A DNA stretch of 64,000 bases from Bacillota bacterium (lineage in GTDB: Bacteria > Bacillota_A > Clostridia > Christensenellales > Aristaeellaceae). This document shows positions 24,259 through 33,813 of the stretch, in pieces. The position numbers and the translations under genes are program-made. The notes under the pieces were generated by a model. It did not search any database and had not been told where the DNA came from. It saw only the letters and a list, made by a program, of their open reading frames with translations. The stretch covers positions 62,001 through 126,000 of the forward strand of contig JAEZSP010000070.1 in NCBI GenBank assembly GCA_023421735.1. The letters run 5' to 3'. Each line of letters starts with the position of its first letter. Positions within the stretch are counted from its first letter, which is position 1.

Positions 24259-26097
24259 CTAATCAAACGTCAGTTGCATGGTTTCAAGCAGCGTCCCATC
24301 GAGGTAAACTTCGACCGTGTGCTCCCCCATTTCCGCGCTTGAAAGCGGAATCGAGTGCGTGCCCTTGCCGAGTGTGCCGTCATAAGCGTCGAAGGAAATG
24401 CCGGAGGGCGTAACGACCCGCACGACGACCTGCGTATTTCCCAGCGGCACGACCACCCGGAAATTTGATTCCGGATAGTACATGATTTCCTGCGACTGCG
24501 CAATGGTGAGGTCGATCGCCGCGCCGAGCAGAACTTCCGAATTCGGCGCAACCGACTGCGCAATCACCGTGCCGGCAGCGGCATCCGCGGAATACGCCTC
24601 GGAAACGTTCCCGATTCGCAGCCCTTCCGACTCAATGAATGTGCGCGCGTTGTCAAGCGTATATCCCGTGACCGAGGGAGCGAGGACGGTCTCGCCACTG
24701 ACCGACAGGGTAACGGTCGATTTGCGCTCCACATCGCCCGCGCCGGGTGATTGCCCGACGACCGTGCCGACCGCTTCGTTACTTTTGACATAATCGATTT
24801 GCACGTCCGAGACGCCCGCCTCCGCCAGAAGCCGCATCGCCTCCGCGTATTCATAACCCGCGTAGTCGCCGATGGTCACATAACGGCTGCCCTCGCTTAC
24901 AGTCAGAAGAACCGCCGTTTCGCGCTGGACATACCTGCCTGCCGTGGGCATTTGTGTGATGACGCAGCCCTGTGCCACGTCGTCCGACAGCTCGTATGTC
25001 ACCCGGACATTTGCATAGTCGTGCAGCTTTGCGACCGCGATCGCCTCCGTCAGGCCGCGTACGTCCGGCATGCGGCTGTGCGTCAACATCCATACGCCAG
25101 CCACGCCCAACGCCATCACGCATGCAATGAGGAAGCCCAGGAGCGCATATCTGATGCGCCGCAAGCGCCTTGCGCGCCGGAGCCGGATATCGACGACCTT
25201 GGACTCATTCGACTCCGGGTTTTTTTTCTCGTCCCGCGCCTTCGGGTTCCGGACGAATCCGCCGCCCGGGCTCGTGATCGCGCGGCGCAGATCCATCGCC
25301 ATCTCAGCGGCGGTCTGATACCGTTCGGCAGAATTTTTGCGCAGCGCACGGAGCACGACCTCATCGAGCGCCTTCGAAATCGAGGGATCATGTGTGCGCA
25401 CGCTTTTGGGCTCCTCGCTCACATGCTTGAGCGCGACCGAGACCGCTGTCTCGCCGTCGAACGGAACCGAACCCGTCAGCATCTCATAGAGTACGACGCC
25501 CACGGAATAGAGATCGCTTTTTTCGTCGGCCACTTCACCGGTCGCCTGTTCGGGGGACAGGTAGTGAACGCTCCCCAACGCAGACGCACTTGCATCCACC
25601 ACGCGGGTGGTCTGCTGGGCCTTGAGCCGCGCGATGCCGAAATCCGCGACTTTGACCTTCCCCTCACGATCGACGAGTATGTTTTGGGGCTTGATGTCGC
25701 GGTGAACAATGCCGTTTCGGTGGGCGTGGTCGACCGCCGCGAGAATGCGAATGCCCATGCGAACGACCGCATCGGGACTTAGATGACCCATCTCGCGGAT
25801 CATGTCCTTGAGCGTCTCGCCGTCGACATACTCCATCACGATATAGCGCGTTTCGCCGTCGATGCCCACGTCGTACATGCCCACAATGTTCTCGTGGGAT
25901 ACCTTCGACGCGGCCTCGGCCTCCCGGCTGAAGCGGCGCACGAATTCGGAATCGCCCTCATACTCCGGGCGCAGAACTTTAATGGCGACCACGCGCTTTT
26001 TCCGCTTATCCCATGCACGGTAGACCACCGCCATGCCACCGGTTCCGACGATCTCCTCGACGACGTAACGCGCGGACAGGACGGTGCCAATCATCAT
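24259..26097 (-). CDS. prkC: Serine/threonine protein kinase PrkC/PknB with PASTA domains
   Basis: 612 residues. The kinase domain (about 1-270) has GTGGMAVVYRAW, VAIKVL with the catalytic Lys, HRDIKPQNIL and DFGIARL. A basic juxtamembrane stretch and one transmembrane helix (near 318-340) lead to three extracellular PASTA repeats (about 345-545) and a short beta-rich tail. PASTA kinases sense muropeptides and control cell wall growth and spore germination. It overlaps the cognate phosphatase gene by four bases (ATGA). In-cell location is the membrane, with the kinase facing the cytoplasm. Stop codon TAG. Confidence 0.96.
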   Translation of the reverse strand: MMIGTVLSARYVVEEIVGTGGMAVVYRAWDKRKKRVVAIKVLRPEYEGDSEFVRRFSREAEAASKVSHENIVGMYDVGIDGETRYIVMEYVDGETLKDMIREMGHLSPDAVVRMGIRILAAVDHAHRNGIVHRDIKPQNILVDREGKVKVADFGIARLKAQQTTRVVDASASALGSVHYLSPEQATGEVADEKSDLYSVGVVLYEMLTGSVPFDGETAVSVALKHVSEEPKSVRTHDPSISKALDEVVLRALRKNSAERYQTAAEMAMDLRRAITSPGGGFVRNPKARDEKKNPESNESKVVDIRLRRARRLRRIRYALLGFLIACVMALGVAGVWMLTHSRMPDVRGLTEAIAVAKLHDYANVRVTYELSDDVAQGCVITQMPTAGRYVQRETAVLLTVSEGSRYVTIGDYAGYEYAEAMRLLAEAGVSDVQIDYVKSNEAVGTVVGQSPGAGDVERKSTVTLSVSGETVLAPSVTGYTLDNARTFIESEGLRIGNVSEAYSADAAAGTVIAQSVAPNSEVLLGAAIDLTIAQSQEIMYYPESNFRVVVPLGNTQVVVRVVTPSGISFDAYDGTLGKGTHSIPLSSAEMGEHTVEVYLDGTLLETMQLTFD

Positions 26098-26816
26098 TGA
26101 CCCGCCTCCTCGAGCGTCACGAGCAGAACAGTTACATTGTCGTGCCCGCCCGCGTCAAGCGACTTATCCACGAGTGCGGCGGGTTTATTTTCCCGCTTCA
26201 TCCGGGAATTGAGAATCTCCAGTATTTCGTGCTCCCCGACGTAGCTCGAAAGTCCATCCGAGCATAGCAAAAACACGTCTGTCGGCTCCACGTGAATGCG
26301 CAACAGGTCAATCTCGACCGAGGGAGATGTGCCAAGCGCGCGCGTGATGATGTTGCGCCGGGGATGGGTCTTCGCCTCCCGCACGGTGATGACGCCCTTC
26401 AAAACCATCTCCTCGACGAGCGTGTGATCAGTCGTCACCCGCATGAGTGCACGGTTGCGCAAAAGATAAGCGCGGCTGTCTCCGACATGCGCGATATGCG
26501 CCTCTTCCCCGTCGATGAGCAGAGCCGTGATCGTCGTGCCCATGCCCGCCGTCGAGGGCTCGGCAAGGGAACGCTCGTAAATCGCCTTATTCGCGGCCGC
26601 AACAGCGCGCCGAAGCCGCTCATGCGGCGGTGGCAGGATGTCTTTCATGTACGCTTCGAAGACCTCGACCGCCATGGCGCTCGCGACCTCGCCCGCCTGC
26701 GCGCCGCCCATGCCGTCCGCAATACAGCAATACGGCTCCCCGGATGCGGGAACAAAGTAGGAGTCCTGGTTGACAGCGCGGACGCTGCCAATGTCTGTCA
26801 GCGCATAGACCCTCAT
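26094..26816 (-). CDS. prpC: PP2C-type serine/threonine phosphatase PrpC/Stp
   Basis: 240 residues. Metal-binding motifs are all present: VRAVNQDSYF, CIADGMGGAQAGE, HVGDSRAYLL, LLCSDGLSSY and GGHDNVTVLL. It removes phosphate from PrkC and its targets. The ATG at 26816 follows GGAGGG by 7 bp; a longer in-frame start at 26873 runs into the rlmN end and lacks the family N-terminus MRVYALTDIGSVR. It overlaps prkC by 4 bp, so the antagonistic pair is coexpressed at a fixed ratio. Typical length. Confidence 0.95.
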   Translation of the reverse strand: MRVYALTDIGSVRAVNQDSYFVPASGEPYCCIADGMGGAQAGEVASAMAVEVFEAYMKDILPPPHERLRRAVAAANKAIYERSLAEPSTAGMGTTITALLIDGEEAHIAHVGDSRAYLLRNRALMRVTTDHTLVEEMVLKGVITVREAKTHPRRNIITRALGTSPSVEIDLLRIHVEPTDVFLLCSDGLSSYVGEHEILEILNSRMKRENKPAALVDKSLDAGGHDNVTVLLVTLEEAGQ

Positions 26817-26850
26817 AGGTAAACCCTCCGGTGCGCGCCCTCGCACGCCT

Positions 26851-27915
26851 TTATGTCGGTTCGGAAATGCCACCTTCCTCGATCACCCGCCGCCTAAGCT
26901 GCCCGCATGCGCCTTCGATGTCGGCGCCCATCTCCCGGCGAATTGTCGCGGAAATATGGTTTTTTTCAAGCCGCTGCAAAAACGCCTCGGCAATCGCGCG
27001 GTTCGGCGGTTCGAGCGCGCGTTCCCTGACGCTGTTGAGTGGAATCAGGTTGACATGGCACTGAAGCGCGCGCAGTCGCCGCGCAAGCTCGTCCGCATGC
27101 CGCACATTACAATTCACGCCTTCGACCAGCGCATATTCAAAGATCACCCGCCGGCCCGTCTTTTCGACGTAATGACGGCACGCAGTGATGACATCGTCGA
27201 TGGGATAGACCTGCGCGACGGGCATCATGGTTTTACGAATGTCGTCGTTTGGGGCATGCAGCGAGACAGACAGCGTGACCGGCAGTCCCTCATCCGCAAA
27301 CCTCTCCATTTGCGGCACGAGTCCGCAGGTGGAAAGGGATACGTTTCGAAGCGATATGTTGAGTCCTTCCGGGTCGTTCAAAAGCCGCAGAAACTTGACG
27401 ACGTTTTCGTAGTTGTCAAACGGCTCGCCGCTTCCCATGAGAACCACGTTGTGTACGCGCCTTGCCGCGTCCCGCTCTTTCGCATAGCCGTTTGCCGCGA
27501 TCACCTGACCGAGCATCTCCCCCGGCGTGAGGGAGCGTACACAGCCGTCGAGCGTGGATGCGCAGAACTTGCAGCCCATCTTGCAGCCCACCTGCGTGGA
27601 CAGGCAAAGGGTGTCGCCGTGGTGATAACGCATCAGCACGCCTTCGACGAGATTCCCGTCCTCGAGAAGATACAAAAACTTCGCCGTCTCGTCGATCTCC
27701 GAAAGCCGCGTTTCGACGATCTTTACGGGATTTGCGGTCGATGTGGCTGCAAGCTTCTCCCGCAGCGCTGCTGAGAGGTTCGTCATCTCCGAAAACGCGA
27801 CCCCGCGATTGAGCCAGCTGCGCAGTTGTTTGGCCCGAAAGGCGCTTTCCCCCATCCCCTTCAGAAAAGCGGATAGCTCCCCGCCGTCCATGGACAAGAG
27901 CTGCACCTTGGTCAT
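26851..27915 (-). CDS. rlmN: 23S rRNA/tRNA adenine-C2 methyltransferase RlmN
   Basis: 354 residues, radical SAM. The cluster-binding cysteines are Cys111, Cys115 and Cys118 in GCKMGCKFC; GSGEPFDNY and SLSTCGLVPQM follow, and the second methyl-carrying Cys is in GADIEGACGQL near the C-terminus. It methylates A2503 of 23S rRNA and A37 of some tRNAs. The ATG at 27915 overlaps the rsmB stop (ATGA); a GTG two codons upstream is less likely. It lies between rsmB and prpC as in other Clostridia. Confidence 0.96.
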   Translation of the reverse strand: MTKVQLLSMDGGELSAFLKGMGESAFRAKQLRSWLNRGVAFSEMTNLSAALREKLAATSTANPVKIVETRLSEIDETAKFLYLLEDGNLVEGVLMRYHHGDTLCLSTQVGCKMGCKFCASTLDGCVRSLTPGEMLGQVIAANGYAKERDAARRVHNVVLMGSGEPFDNYENVVKFLRLLNDPEGLNISLRNVSLSTCGLVPQMERFADEGLPVTLSVSLHAPNDDIRKTMMPVAQVYPIDDVITACRHYVEKTGRRVIFEYALVEGVNCNVRHADELARRLRALQCHVNLIPLNSVRERALEPPNRAIAEAFLQRLEKNHISATIRREMGADIEGACGQLRRRVIEEGGISEPT

Positions 27916-30020
27916 AGGCACTTGCGGCGCATGCGCGCGATGAAGAATCCCTCGATGCCGTCTTTGTGCTGGAAAAGCTGGATCATGCCGTCCTTCGCGC
28001 GCGGGCGCAGGCTTTCCGGCAGATAGGAAACATCCTGTTCAAGCGCAAACTGCGGATTGTGCGCGAGGAAATGGCGTACCTGTTTTTCGTTCTCCTCCGG
28101 CAATATGGTACAGGTGGAATAGATGAGAAGTCCATCGACCTTCACGAGTTTTGCGCAGTGATCGAGAATTTCCCGCTGCATCTGCACGAGATCTTTGAGA
28201 TCCGCTTCATCAAACTTGAGTCGCAGATCCGGCTTATCGGCCATGACACCGAGTCCGGAGCAGGGTGCGTCCACGAGCACGGCGTCCAAAAACGCGTCAA
28301 ACGGCTCGTAGGGCGTGCGCGCGTCGCGCACGGTCGGGCGCAGGTTATAGAGCTTCAGCCGCCTGCCCGCCGCACGGATCAACTCCACGCGGTGCTCGTA
28401 GACGTCCCAGGCATACACGCGGCCCGTCCCGCTCATCATCTCACACAGGAGGGCGCTCTTGCCGCCGGGCGCCGCACAGGCATCCAGCACGTTCATACCC
28501 GGCTTTGCCTCGACCGCCCGTGCGGCGAGCATCGAGCCTTCTCCCTGAATGGAGAATTTACCCGTCCGATAGCCGTCGAGATTCGCGAGCGCACCGGCGT
28601 TCTCACACAAAAACGCATGCGGCACGATGCCCATTTCCCACTTAATGCCCTTTTCGGTCAGATCGTTCCCGAGCTGCTCGTCCGTCGTGGTCATGAGATT
28701 AGGTCTGACGGTCTGAAGCCTGCGCTCCGGCTGATACGCGGCGATTTCCGACGCAAGTTCCTCGCCGAATGCCTCGATCAACTTGTCCATCAGCTCCGGC
28801 GCAATGGAAAATTCGACATTTGCGGCGACGCTCTCTTCGCCCTCTTTGGGCGCGAGCAGATCGCCCGCGTCGCGCGCGCGAATCACGTTGCGCAAAACGC
28901 CGTTGACAAATCCCATGATATGATGGCCCTTAAGCGCGCGCGCCTGCTTCACCGCCTCGTCGACGATGGCGTGATCCGGCACCTTGTCGAGATAGAGAAG
29001 TTGCGCGCACGCGATGTGGAACACATCCGTAATCTCCGGATCCGCGTTGCGAACGAAGGCGCGCAATATATGCGCGATGCGGATGCGATTTTCAACGGCG
29101 GCATAAAAGATACTCGTTGCAAGCCGCCGATCGTCGGGCAACAGGCGCACCGATTCAAGCTGCCGATCGAGCGCCTGCGCGGCGAATGCGCCGTTTGCCG
29201 TCACATCCTGAAGCGCCCGAAGCGCAACATCCCGCGCGGTCGACCGCTCGCGCGGCGCATACGGCTTTTTGCCGCCCTCCGCGCCGGGTGCAGACTTAGG
29301 CGTCCCGTAGACTTTTCGCCCGCGGAAGTCAGCGCCGGGCTTGTTTGACGCATATCGCCTTTTCTCGCCGGTATCCGCCGTCGGTCTTTCAAATGGTCGG
29401 GGCTTCCGATCACTGTTGAGAGTGGGCTTTTCGTATGTGCCGGGCTTCTGATCGCCATCTATAACAGGCTTCCCGTTTGTAAGCGGCTTCCGGTCGCCAT
29501 CAACAACAGCCTTCCCGTATGTCTTCGGCTTTCCCGCGCCGTCCCCTGCGGGCTTTGCGTAGGTACGCGGCTTGCCCGCGCCGTCTCCGACGGGCTTCCC
29601 GAACGAACGCGGCTTGCTCCCGCCATCCGGCGCAGGCTTTGCGTAGGTGCGCGGCTTTCCCGCGCCGTCCCCTGCGGGCTTCCCGAACGAACGCGGCTTG
29701 CTCCCGCCATCCGTCACGGGCTTTGCGTAGGTGCGTGGCTTTCCCGCGCCGTCTCCGACGGGCTTCCCGAACGAACGCGGCTTGCTCCCGCCATCCGGCG
29801 CAGGCTTTGCATAGGTGCGTGGCTTTCCCGCGCCGTCCCCTGCGGGCTTCCCGAACGAACGCGGCTTGCTCCCGCCATCCGGCGCAGGCTTTGCATAGGT
29901 GCGCGGCTTGCTTCCGCCGTTCATTGCGGGCTTTGCGTAGGTGCGCGTCTTTCCCGCACCCGAGCCGGTTGCGCCGGATTTGCGCGACCCCTGCGCGCCG
30001 GACTCCGTTGTCTTTTTCAT
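27912..30020 (-). CDS. rsmB: 16S rRNA (cytosine-967-C5)-methyltransferase RsmB with repeat-rich N-terminal extension
   Basis: 702 residues. From about residue 265 it is a normal RsmB: a NusB-like domain (VALRALQDVTANGAFAAQALD) and an FtsJ/NOL1 SAM domain with DACAAPGGKSALL, VDAPCSGLGVM and the catalytic Cys in IYSTCTILPEENE. Before this lies about 260 residues of Lys-, Gly- and Pro-rich sequence, largely 14-residue tandem repeats (see 29364-29951). RsmB proteins are usually about 440-450 residues, so the extension is unusual. The ATG at 30020 overlaps the fmt stop (ATGA). The basic, disordered extension may bind rRNA or be an expanding neutral repeat. Confidence 0.93.
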   Translation of the reverse strand: MKKTTESGAQGSRKSGATGSGAGKTRTYAKPAMNGGSKPRTYAKPAPDGGSKPRSFGKPAGDGAGKPRTYAKPAPDGGSKPRSFGKPVGDGAGKPRTYAKPVTDGGSKPRSFGKPAGDGAGKPRTYAKPAPDGGSKPRSFGKPVGDGAGKPRTYAKPAGDGAGKPKTYGKAVVDGDRKPLTNGKPVIDGDQKPGTYEKPTLNSDRKPRPFERPTADTGEKRRYASNKPGADFRGRKVYGTPKSAPGAEGGKKPYAPRERSTARDVALRALQDVTANGAFAAQALDRQLESVRLLPDDRRLATSIFYAAVENRIRIAHILRAFVRNADPEITDVFHIACAQLLYLDKVPDHAIVDEAVKQARALKGHHIMGFVNGVLRNVIRARDAGDLLAPKEGEESVAANVEFSIAPELMDKLIEAFGEELASEIAAYQPERRLQTVRPNLMTTTDEQLGNDLTEKGIKWEMGIVPHAFLCENAGALANLDGYRTGKFSIQGEGSMLAARAVEAKPGMNVLDACAAPGGKSALLCEMMSGTGRVYAWDVYEHRVELIRAAGRRLKLYNLRPTVRDARTPYEPFDAFLDAVLVDAPCSGLGVMADKPDLRLKFDEADLKDLVQMQREILDHCAKLVKVDGLLIYSTCTILPEENEKQVRHFLAHNPQFALEQDVSYLPESLRPRAKDGMIQLFQHKDGIEGFFIARMRRKCL
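29364..29951 (-). repeat. In-frame 42-bp tandem repeat array in rsmB (about 14 copies)
   Basis: The consensus unit KPRTYAKPAPDGGS alternates with KPRSFGKPAGDGAG, giving a higher-order 28-residue (84-bp) period through the first ten copies; copies 11-14 are more diverged. Unit length is 14 residues throughout, with no frame breaks. Confidence 0.93.
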
Positions 30021-31003
30021 CTTTCTCCATCCGCCGGGCATACCCCGAGCTCGCTGACATTCTTTCCCTGCGCGCCGAGCAAGTCGCCGCACTCCATACA
30101 TTTTCCCATCAAATATTGTTTCGCGGGCATGCGCTTCGCATTCGGTGCCTGCATCTCGATGATCTCAAGCGCACCTTCGCCGCATGCGATCACGAGTCCT
30201 TTCTTGGGCGTCGATTCGAGGATCGTCCCCGGCACAGCTTCCGCAGATTCAACCGCCTTTGCCTGAAAGACCTTTAATACCCCGCAGGTATACTCCGTAT
30301 AGGCACAGGGCCAAGGATTCAGCCCTCGCACGAGGCGCTCAATTTCATCTGCGGATTTCGACCAGTCGATCTGGCCCATGGCACGGTCAAGCATGGGCTC
30401 GTAGGTCGCAAGCGCGTCATCCTGTTTGGTGGGTACGATTTCGCCCTTGCGATATTTTTCCAACGTCTCTATGAGAAGCGCCGCGCCGATTTGGGAAAGC
30501 CGTTCACTCAGTTCCCCTGCGGTTTCGTCTTTCCCGATTTCGGTCGCGCGCGAAAGCAGCATATCGCCCGTATCGAGCCCGACATCTGTGAGCATCGTCG
30601 TCACGCCCGTCGTCTGATCGCCCGATAGGATCGCCCAGTTGATGGGCGCCGCGCCGCGATGGCGCGGGAGCAGCGAGGCATGGACATTGATGGTGCCATA
30701 TCTGGGCACTTCGAGGAGTTTTTTTGACAGGATCTGTCCAAAGGCCGCCGTTACGACCACATCCGGTTTGAGGGCGCGCAGTTGGTCTAACCCTTCCTGT
30801 TTGCGCACGCGTTCAAACTGATAGATCGGCACACCTTGGCTTTGCGCGCGCGATTTCACGGCGCAACAGCTGATCCTGTGCCCGCGCCCAACGGGCCGAT
30901 CGGGCTGCGTGAACACGCCGACGACGTCATAACCCGCGTCGATCAGCGCGTCAAAAGACGGCACCGCGAAGTCAGGGGTCCCCATGAAAACCACCCGGGT
31001 CAT
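30017..31003 (-). CDS. fmt: Methionyl-tRNA formyltransferase
   Basis: 328 residues. [18 protein letters not shown] at the N-terminus, [21 protein letters not shown] with the catalytic Asn-His, and DTGDML are canonical; the C-terminal OB-like domain follows. It formylates initiator Met-tRNA using 10-formyl-tetrahydrofolate. It overlaps def by 4 bp (ATGA) and rsmB by 4 bp. A final stretch with Cys residues (KCMECGDLL) is slightly longer than usual. The zinc peptidase gene often found between fmt and rsmB in Clostridia is absent. Confidence 0.96.
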   Translation of the reverse strand: MTRVVFMGTPDFAVPSFDALIDAGYDVVGVFTQPDRPVGRGHRISCCAVKSRAQSQGVPIYQFERVRKQEGLDQLRALKPDVVVTAAFGQILSKKLLEVPRYGTINVHASLLPRHRGAAPINWAILSGDQTTGVTTMLTDVGLDTGDMLLSRATEIGKDETAGELSERLSQIGAALLIETLEKYRKGEIVPTKQDDALATYEPMLDRAMGQIDWSKSADEIERLVRGLNPWPCAYTEYTCGVLKVFQAKAVESAEAVPGTILESTPKKGLVIACGEGALEIIEMQAPNAKRMPAKQYLMGKCMECGDLLGAQGKNVSELGVCPADGER

Positions 31004-31500
31004 ATCTCTTCCCCTTCTTCTTCGTCATCCTCGCCGTGCATCTTATCGGTCACATCCTCGATCATCTTATCCGTATAGATGATTCCATCGAGATGATCCA
31101 GCTCATGACAAATCGCCATTGCGAGGAACTCGTCGTCCCCCTCCAGCTCGATCTCGTTTCCCTTCCGATCCTGCGCGCGTACGCGCACCTTCGCGGGGCG
31201 TTCGACGGTTCCGCGCCGTCCCGGCACGGACAGGCAACCTTCCGCATGGATCGCGGCGCCTTCCTGCCATGTGATTTCGGGATTAACCAGCTCGATAAGT
31301 CCCTCGCCCACATCGATCACGACGGCGCGCTTTAAGACGCCGACCTGCGGCGCGGCAAGCCCCGCTCCGTCCGCATCGTACATCGTTTCTGCCATGTCAT
31401 CCAAAAGCGTCCAAAGCCGCTTGTCAAATTTTTCAACCCGACGCGCGTGCTTGCGGAGCACGTCGTCCTCGCCAACCTTCACAATTTTCCGAATCGCCAC
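31000..31500 (-). CDS. def: Peptide deformylase
   Basis: 166 residues. Motif [11 protein letters not shown], motif [10 protein letters not shown] with the metal-binding Cys, and motif [11 protein letters not shown] with the HExxH metal site are all present. It removes the formyl group from nascent proteins. The start is a GTG at 31500 preceded by GGGAGGG; the first possible in-frame start is inside that Shine-Dalgarno site. The C-terminus is an acidic tail ([10 protein letters not shown]). Coupled to fmt by ATGA, so formylation and deformylation genes are adjacent. Confidence 0.95.
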   Translation of the reverse strand: MAIRKIVKVGEDDVLRKHARRVEKFDKRLWTLLDDMAETMYDADGAGLAAPQVGVLKRAVVIDVGEGLIELVNPEITWQEGAAIHAEGCLSVPGRRGTVERPAKVRVRAQDRKGNEIELEGDDEFLAMAICHELDHLDGIIYTDKMIEDVTDKMHGEDDEEEGEEI

Positions 31501-31584
31501 AAAAATCCCTCCCACGCCGACGGCGCATATTCACCCACGCAGGGTTGCGCCCGCGCACCTTCTATATACCGCAAACCGGCAAAA

Positions 31585-33813
31585 TCATATCATATTAGTG
31601 GGGTTTACCTCGAGCTCCGCGCGAACAAGCGCGCGCGGTTCGTCCGCGAGGTCGCGCATCTTCTGCGTGATGCGCCGGACATCTCCCTTAAAATACATCT
31701 TCAGAAAGACCTGATGCCGCGCCTCTCCGCGCAAAAGCGCAATCGGCGCGTCCACCGCGCGCATCTGGACGATGTTTTTACGTTCGCCGATTTCATCAAT
31801 GAACGCATTGAGCCTTTTTTCCACATCCTCGGCTGCTTGCACCGCAACCCCGAGATCCTTCGCGGTGAAAACGATGCGCGCGATCACCGTGAACGGCGGA
31901 TAAAGCCCCATGCGCCGATACTTGCTTTCCCGGTTGAAAAACGCCCGGTAATCCTGCTTCGCCGCAAGCTGAATCGCATAGTGATCCGGATCATACGTCT
32001 GCACGATCACCCGCCCCGGCGCATCCGCGCGCCCTGCGCGCCCGGCAACCTGCGTGATGAGCTGAAACGTGCGCTCGGTACTCCTGTAATCCGGGAGGTT
32101 GAGCGACATATCCGCAGCGACGACGCCCACGAGCGTTACATTGGGAAAGTCCAGCCCCTTCGTGATCATCTGCGTGCCGACCAGGACGTTCGTTTCACCG
32201 CTGCGAAATGCCTCGAGAATCGTCTCGTGCGAATCCTTACGCGCAGTGGTGTCGAAATCAAGCCGCCCGACGTGCGCATCCGGGAAAAGGTCGTGCACAA
32301 CCTCCTCCACCTTTTGCGTGCCGCTTCCGAAGTACTTGATGTACTTGCTGCCGCAACTCGGGCAGATGTGCGGCGGGCGCGTGACCTCGCCGCAGTAGTG
32401 GCATTTCAGGAGATTCTCCGACTGATGGTAGGTCATCGTCACGTCGCAGTTTGGGCACTTAACCGCCTTTCCGCACGCACGGCAGGAGACAAATGTCGAA
32501 TACCCGCGCCGGTTGATGAACAGCATTGCCTGATGCCCTTCGTCGAGGCAGCGGCGCAGCGCGGATCGAAGCTGCGCGCTGAAAATCCCGTGATTGCCGC
32601 GCTCGAGTTCACTGCGCATATCCACGACTTCGACCGCGGGAAGGGGACGGTCCATCACGCGGCCCGTCAGCTCGATGAGCGTCAGCCGATTTTCCGGCTT
32701 TACGCCCGGGAGTGCGCGCATGTACGTGGCGATGGATGGCGTCGCGGAGCCGAGAACCAACACCGCGCCGGATACCTGTGCCCGCTGTGCAGCTACCTCA
32801 CGCGCGTCGTAGCGCGGTCGTTTATCCGACTGATATGTATGCTCATGCTCCTCGTCCACCACGATGACGCCGATGTCCCGCGCGGGCGCGAAGACCGCCG
32901 AACGCGCGCCGATCACCACCCGCGCCGTCCCGGCCCGAATGCGCCGCCATTCGTCAAATCGCTCGCCCTTGGAAAGCCCTGAATGCAAAACGGCGGCATC
33001 CGCGCCGAAGCGCGCGTGGAACCACCTGACCATTTGCGGCGTCAGCGCGATCTCAGGCACGAGCACGATCGCGGCCTTGCCCATTTCGAGCGCGCGCCGA
33101 ACGACGCGGATGTAGACCTCGGTCTTGCCGCTGCCCGTGATGCCATGGAGCAAAAACCGCCCGCCGCCCACCGCAAGCGCGCCGCACAGTTCGTCTACGG
33201 CCCGCGCCTGTTCGGGCATCAGGAGCGGATCGACCGCGCCGTCCGGAATCTGAAGCGCCGACGGCGTCCGCCTGACCTCCGCGTCGTACACCCGCACGAT
33301 GCCCTTTTCACACAGTGCATGGATTGCCTGCGCGTACTTCGGAACCTTTGCGGACTCGACCTCGCCCTTTTCAAGAAGCGCCACCAACTCGAGCTGCCGT
33401 TTCGCGCGCGACTGTTCCTTGAACGCGGAAAGCGCCTCGCCCGTTGCCGCGAGCGTCACCCGGCGCGCGGTCTTTTCCCGCACGCGGGAACCGCGCATCT
33501 CAGCCGGGATCATGAGCCGCAGCGCGTCCACGAGGTTGCAGAGGTATCGTTCCTTCATCCAAAGTGCCAATGCCATTTGTTCGGGAAGGATCACGGGATA
33601 CGGCTGCGCAAGCCGCTTGACAAGCTTCACCTTCTCGGGCGGAAGGCTCGTCCTGTCGGAGAGCGACACCACGAAGCCGTCGATCACGCGCGGTCCGAAC
33701 GGCACCGCAACCTGATGCCCCGGCATAAGGTTCATTCCATCCGGCACGGAGTAAGTGAACAGCCGATCGACCTCGCTGGCGGAGAGATCGACGATGACGT
33801 TTGCGTAGCGCAT
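31585..33813 (-). CDS. priA: Primosomal protein N' (replication restart helicase PriA)
   Basis: 742 residues. An N-terminal DNA-binding domain precedes the superfamily 2 helicase: Walker A GITGSGKTEVYI, VVDEEHEHTYQ as the DExH box, and GSATPSI. Four Cys pairs follow for two zinc ions (SCRACGKAVKCPNC, KCHYCG, ICPSCG), then GTQMITKGLDFPNVTLV and RTFQLITQVAGRAGR. PriA reloads the replisome at stalled forks. The ATG at 33813 overlaps the coaBC stop (TGATG). It is followed by 84 bp before def. Confidence 0.97.
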   Translation of the reverse strand: MRYANVIVDLSASEVDRLFTYSVPDGMNLMPGHQVAVPFGPRVIDGFVVSLSDRTSLPPEKVKLVKRLAQPYPVILPEQMALALWMKERYLCNLVDALRLMIPAEMRGSRVREKTARRVTLAATGEALSAFKEQSRAKRQLELVALLEKGEVESAKVPKYAQAIHALCEKGIVRVYDAEVRRTPSALQIPDGAVDPLLMPEQARAVDELCGALAVGGGRFLLHGITGSGKTEVYIRVVRRALEMGKAAIVLVPEIALTPQMVRWFHARFGADAAVLHSGLSKGERFDEWRRIRAGTARVVIGARSAVFAPARDIGVIVVDEEHEHTYQSDKRPRYDAREVAAQRAQVSGAVLVLGSATPSIATYMRALPGVKPENRLTLIELTGRVMDRPLPAVEVVDMRSELERGNHGIFSAQLRSALRRCLDEGHQAMLFINRRGYSTFVSCRACGKAVKCPNCDVTMTYHQSENLLKCHYCGEVTRPPHICPSCGSKYIKYFGSGTQKVEEVVHDLFPDAHVGRLDFDTTARKDSHETILEAFRSGETNVLVGTQMITKGLDFPNVTLVGVVAADMSLNLPDYRSTERTFQLITQVAGRAGRADAPGRVIVQTYDPDHYAIQLAAKQDYRAFFNRESKYRRMGLYPPFTVIARIVFTAKDLGVAVQAAEDVEKRLNAFIDEIGERKNIVQMRAVDAPIALLRGEARHQVFLKMYFKGDVRRITQKMRDLADEPRALVRAELEVNPTNMI

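Noticed and set aside
27966..29348. A 460-codon plus-strand frame opposite rsmB
   Set aside because: Mirror of rsmB codon usage; no SD site and no recognisable motif.
29364..29951. Regular repeats that might suggest a CRISPR array
   Set aside because: The repeats are contiguous, coding, in frame and without spacers; no cas genes are near.
31447..32982. A 511-codon plus-strand frame opposite def and priA
   Set aside because: Antisense to priA and the def start; low-complexity composition typical of shadow frames.
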